Positions 22,385 through 22,786 of a stretch of 22,786 bases of DNA are shown here, piece by piece. The stretch spans positions 1-22,786 of the forward strand of contig JBDTYT010000021.1 of assembly GCA_040005555.1 (NCBI GenBank), in the 5' to 3' direction. How positions within the stretch are numbered: position 1 is the first letter of the stretch; every line of letters begins with the position of its first letter. The notes under the pieces are model-generated. The model saw only the letters and a list, made by a program, of their open reading frames with translations, did not search any database and was not told where the DNA came from. This DNA comes from JBDTYT01 sp040005555. Lineage in GTDB: Bacteria; Actinomycetota; UBA4738; HRBIN12. The position numbers and the translations under genes are program-made.

Positions 22385-22786
22385 ATGAACAAGACCGATC
22401 TCGTCGACAGGGCCTTCCTGCGCAAGGATCTGCCCGCATTCCGGCCGGGCGACACCGTCAAGGTGCACGTCCGGGTGGTCGAGGCCGGCCGTGAACGCGT
22501 CCAGGTGTTCCAGGGCGTCGTGATCCGTCGCCAGAACGGCGGGCTGCACGAGACCTTCACCGTCCGCAAGATCTCCTTCGGGGTCGGGGTCGAGCGCACG
22601 TTCCCGCTGCACTCACCCTCGATCGCCAAGCTCGAGGTCGTCACGCGCGGCCGCGTGCGCAGAGCCAAGCTGTATTACCTGCGCGAGCGCAAGGGCAAGA
22701 AAGCGCGCATCCGCGAGCGCCGGATCGAAGGGGACGAGCTCGCCGCGGTGCTCGCGGCTGAGGCAGCGGCGGCCGCCGCCGCGAAC
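22385..22786 (+). CDS. rplS: 50S ribosomal protein bL19 (3' end outside window)
   Basis: From ATG 22385 the frame is open to the end of the window, 134 residues. It matches bL19: LPAFRPGDTVKVHVRVVEAG, RVQVFQGVVIRRQNGG, FTVRKISFGVGVERTFPLHSPSI and the terminal KLYYLRERKGKKARIRE. The usual bL19 ends shortly after this point (about 115 residues), but here the frame continues with RRIEGDELAAVLAAEAAAAA, an alanine-rich extension with no stop in the window. Its place after trmD completes the conserved rpsP–rimM–trmD–rplS order. Confidence 0.95.
   Translation, partial: MNKTDLVDRAFLRKDLPAFRPGDTVKVHVRVVEAGRERVQVFQGVVIRRQNGGLHETFTVRKISFGVGVERTFPLHSPSIAKLEVVTRGRVRRAKLYYLRERKGKKARIRERRIEGDELAAVLAAEAAAAAAAN

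Noticed and set aside
1..22786. CRISPR arrays, tRNA and rRNA genes, SRP RNA, toxin–antitoxin or defence genes
   Set aside because: I looked for direct repeat series, cloverleaf-like segments and recognisable protein families of these kinds and saw none. A covariance-model scan would be needed to exclude a small RNA fully.

Overview
The window is a very GC-rich, gene-dense stretch of bacterial chromosome. It most likely comes from a deep-branching or uncultured member of the Actinomycetota. Evidence for this is the rnc–mutM–smc order together with a DUF177 gene and a SepIVA-like coiled-coil gene next to coaD, an arrangement known from mycobacteria, plus frequent GTG starts and several apparently leaderless genes. 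No plasmid, phage or transposon genes are visible. I cannot name a genus from the sequence alone.

Layout: (1) 1–219 is the 3' end of an unidentified gene, followed by a large cyclase-domain/ATPase/TPR regulator (227–3709). (2) A lipoprotein thioredoxin of the TlpA type (minus strand, 3706–4248) converges on the regulator and diverges from recG (4307–6523). (3) A soluble three-PAS histidine kinase (6563–8410) overlaps rsmD and leads into a tightly packed housekeeping block: rsmD, coaD, sepIVA-like, DUF177 (yceD-like), rpmF, rnc, mutM (8407–12299). (4) A looser region (12300–14244) holds about 400 bases with no convincing gene, a broken SnoaL-like fragment, an intact SnoaL-like gene, a nicotinamidase-like gene on the minus strand and acylphosphatase. 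(5) The second housekeeping block runs smc, ftsY, a lone receiver-domain response regulator, ffh, rpsP, khpA-like, rimM, trmD and rplS, which is cut by the window end.

The genes work mostly in ribosome and RNA biogenesis (rsmD, rpmF, DUF177, rnc, rpsP, khpA, rimM, trmD, rplS), membrane protein targeting (ftsY, ffh), chromosome segregation and division (smc, sepIVA-like), DNA repair (recG, mutM) and CoA/NAD metabolism (coaD, the nicotinamidase). Genes inside the blocks are coupled by 1–4 base overlaps or have Shine-Dalgarno sites. Genes that begin new transcription units tend to have a TAnnnT hexamer, often TAGCCT, only 6–8 bases before the start codon, which suggests leaderless mRNAs.

I did not find a convincing wholly undescribed system. 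The points most worth following up are a MutM whose start codon leaves no room for the catalytic N-terminal proline, the recurring leaderless-promoter signature (partly embedded in upstream stop codons), a cyclase domain with altered substrate-selecting residues, and a receiver domain wedged between the two SRP GTPase genes.
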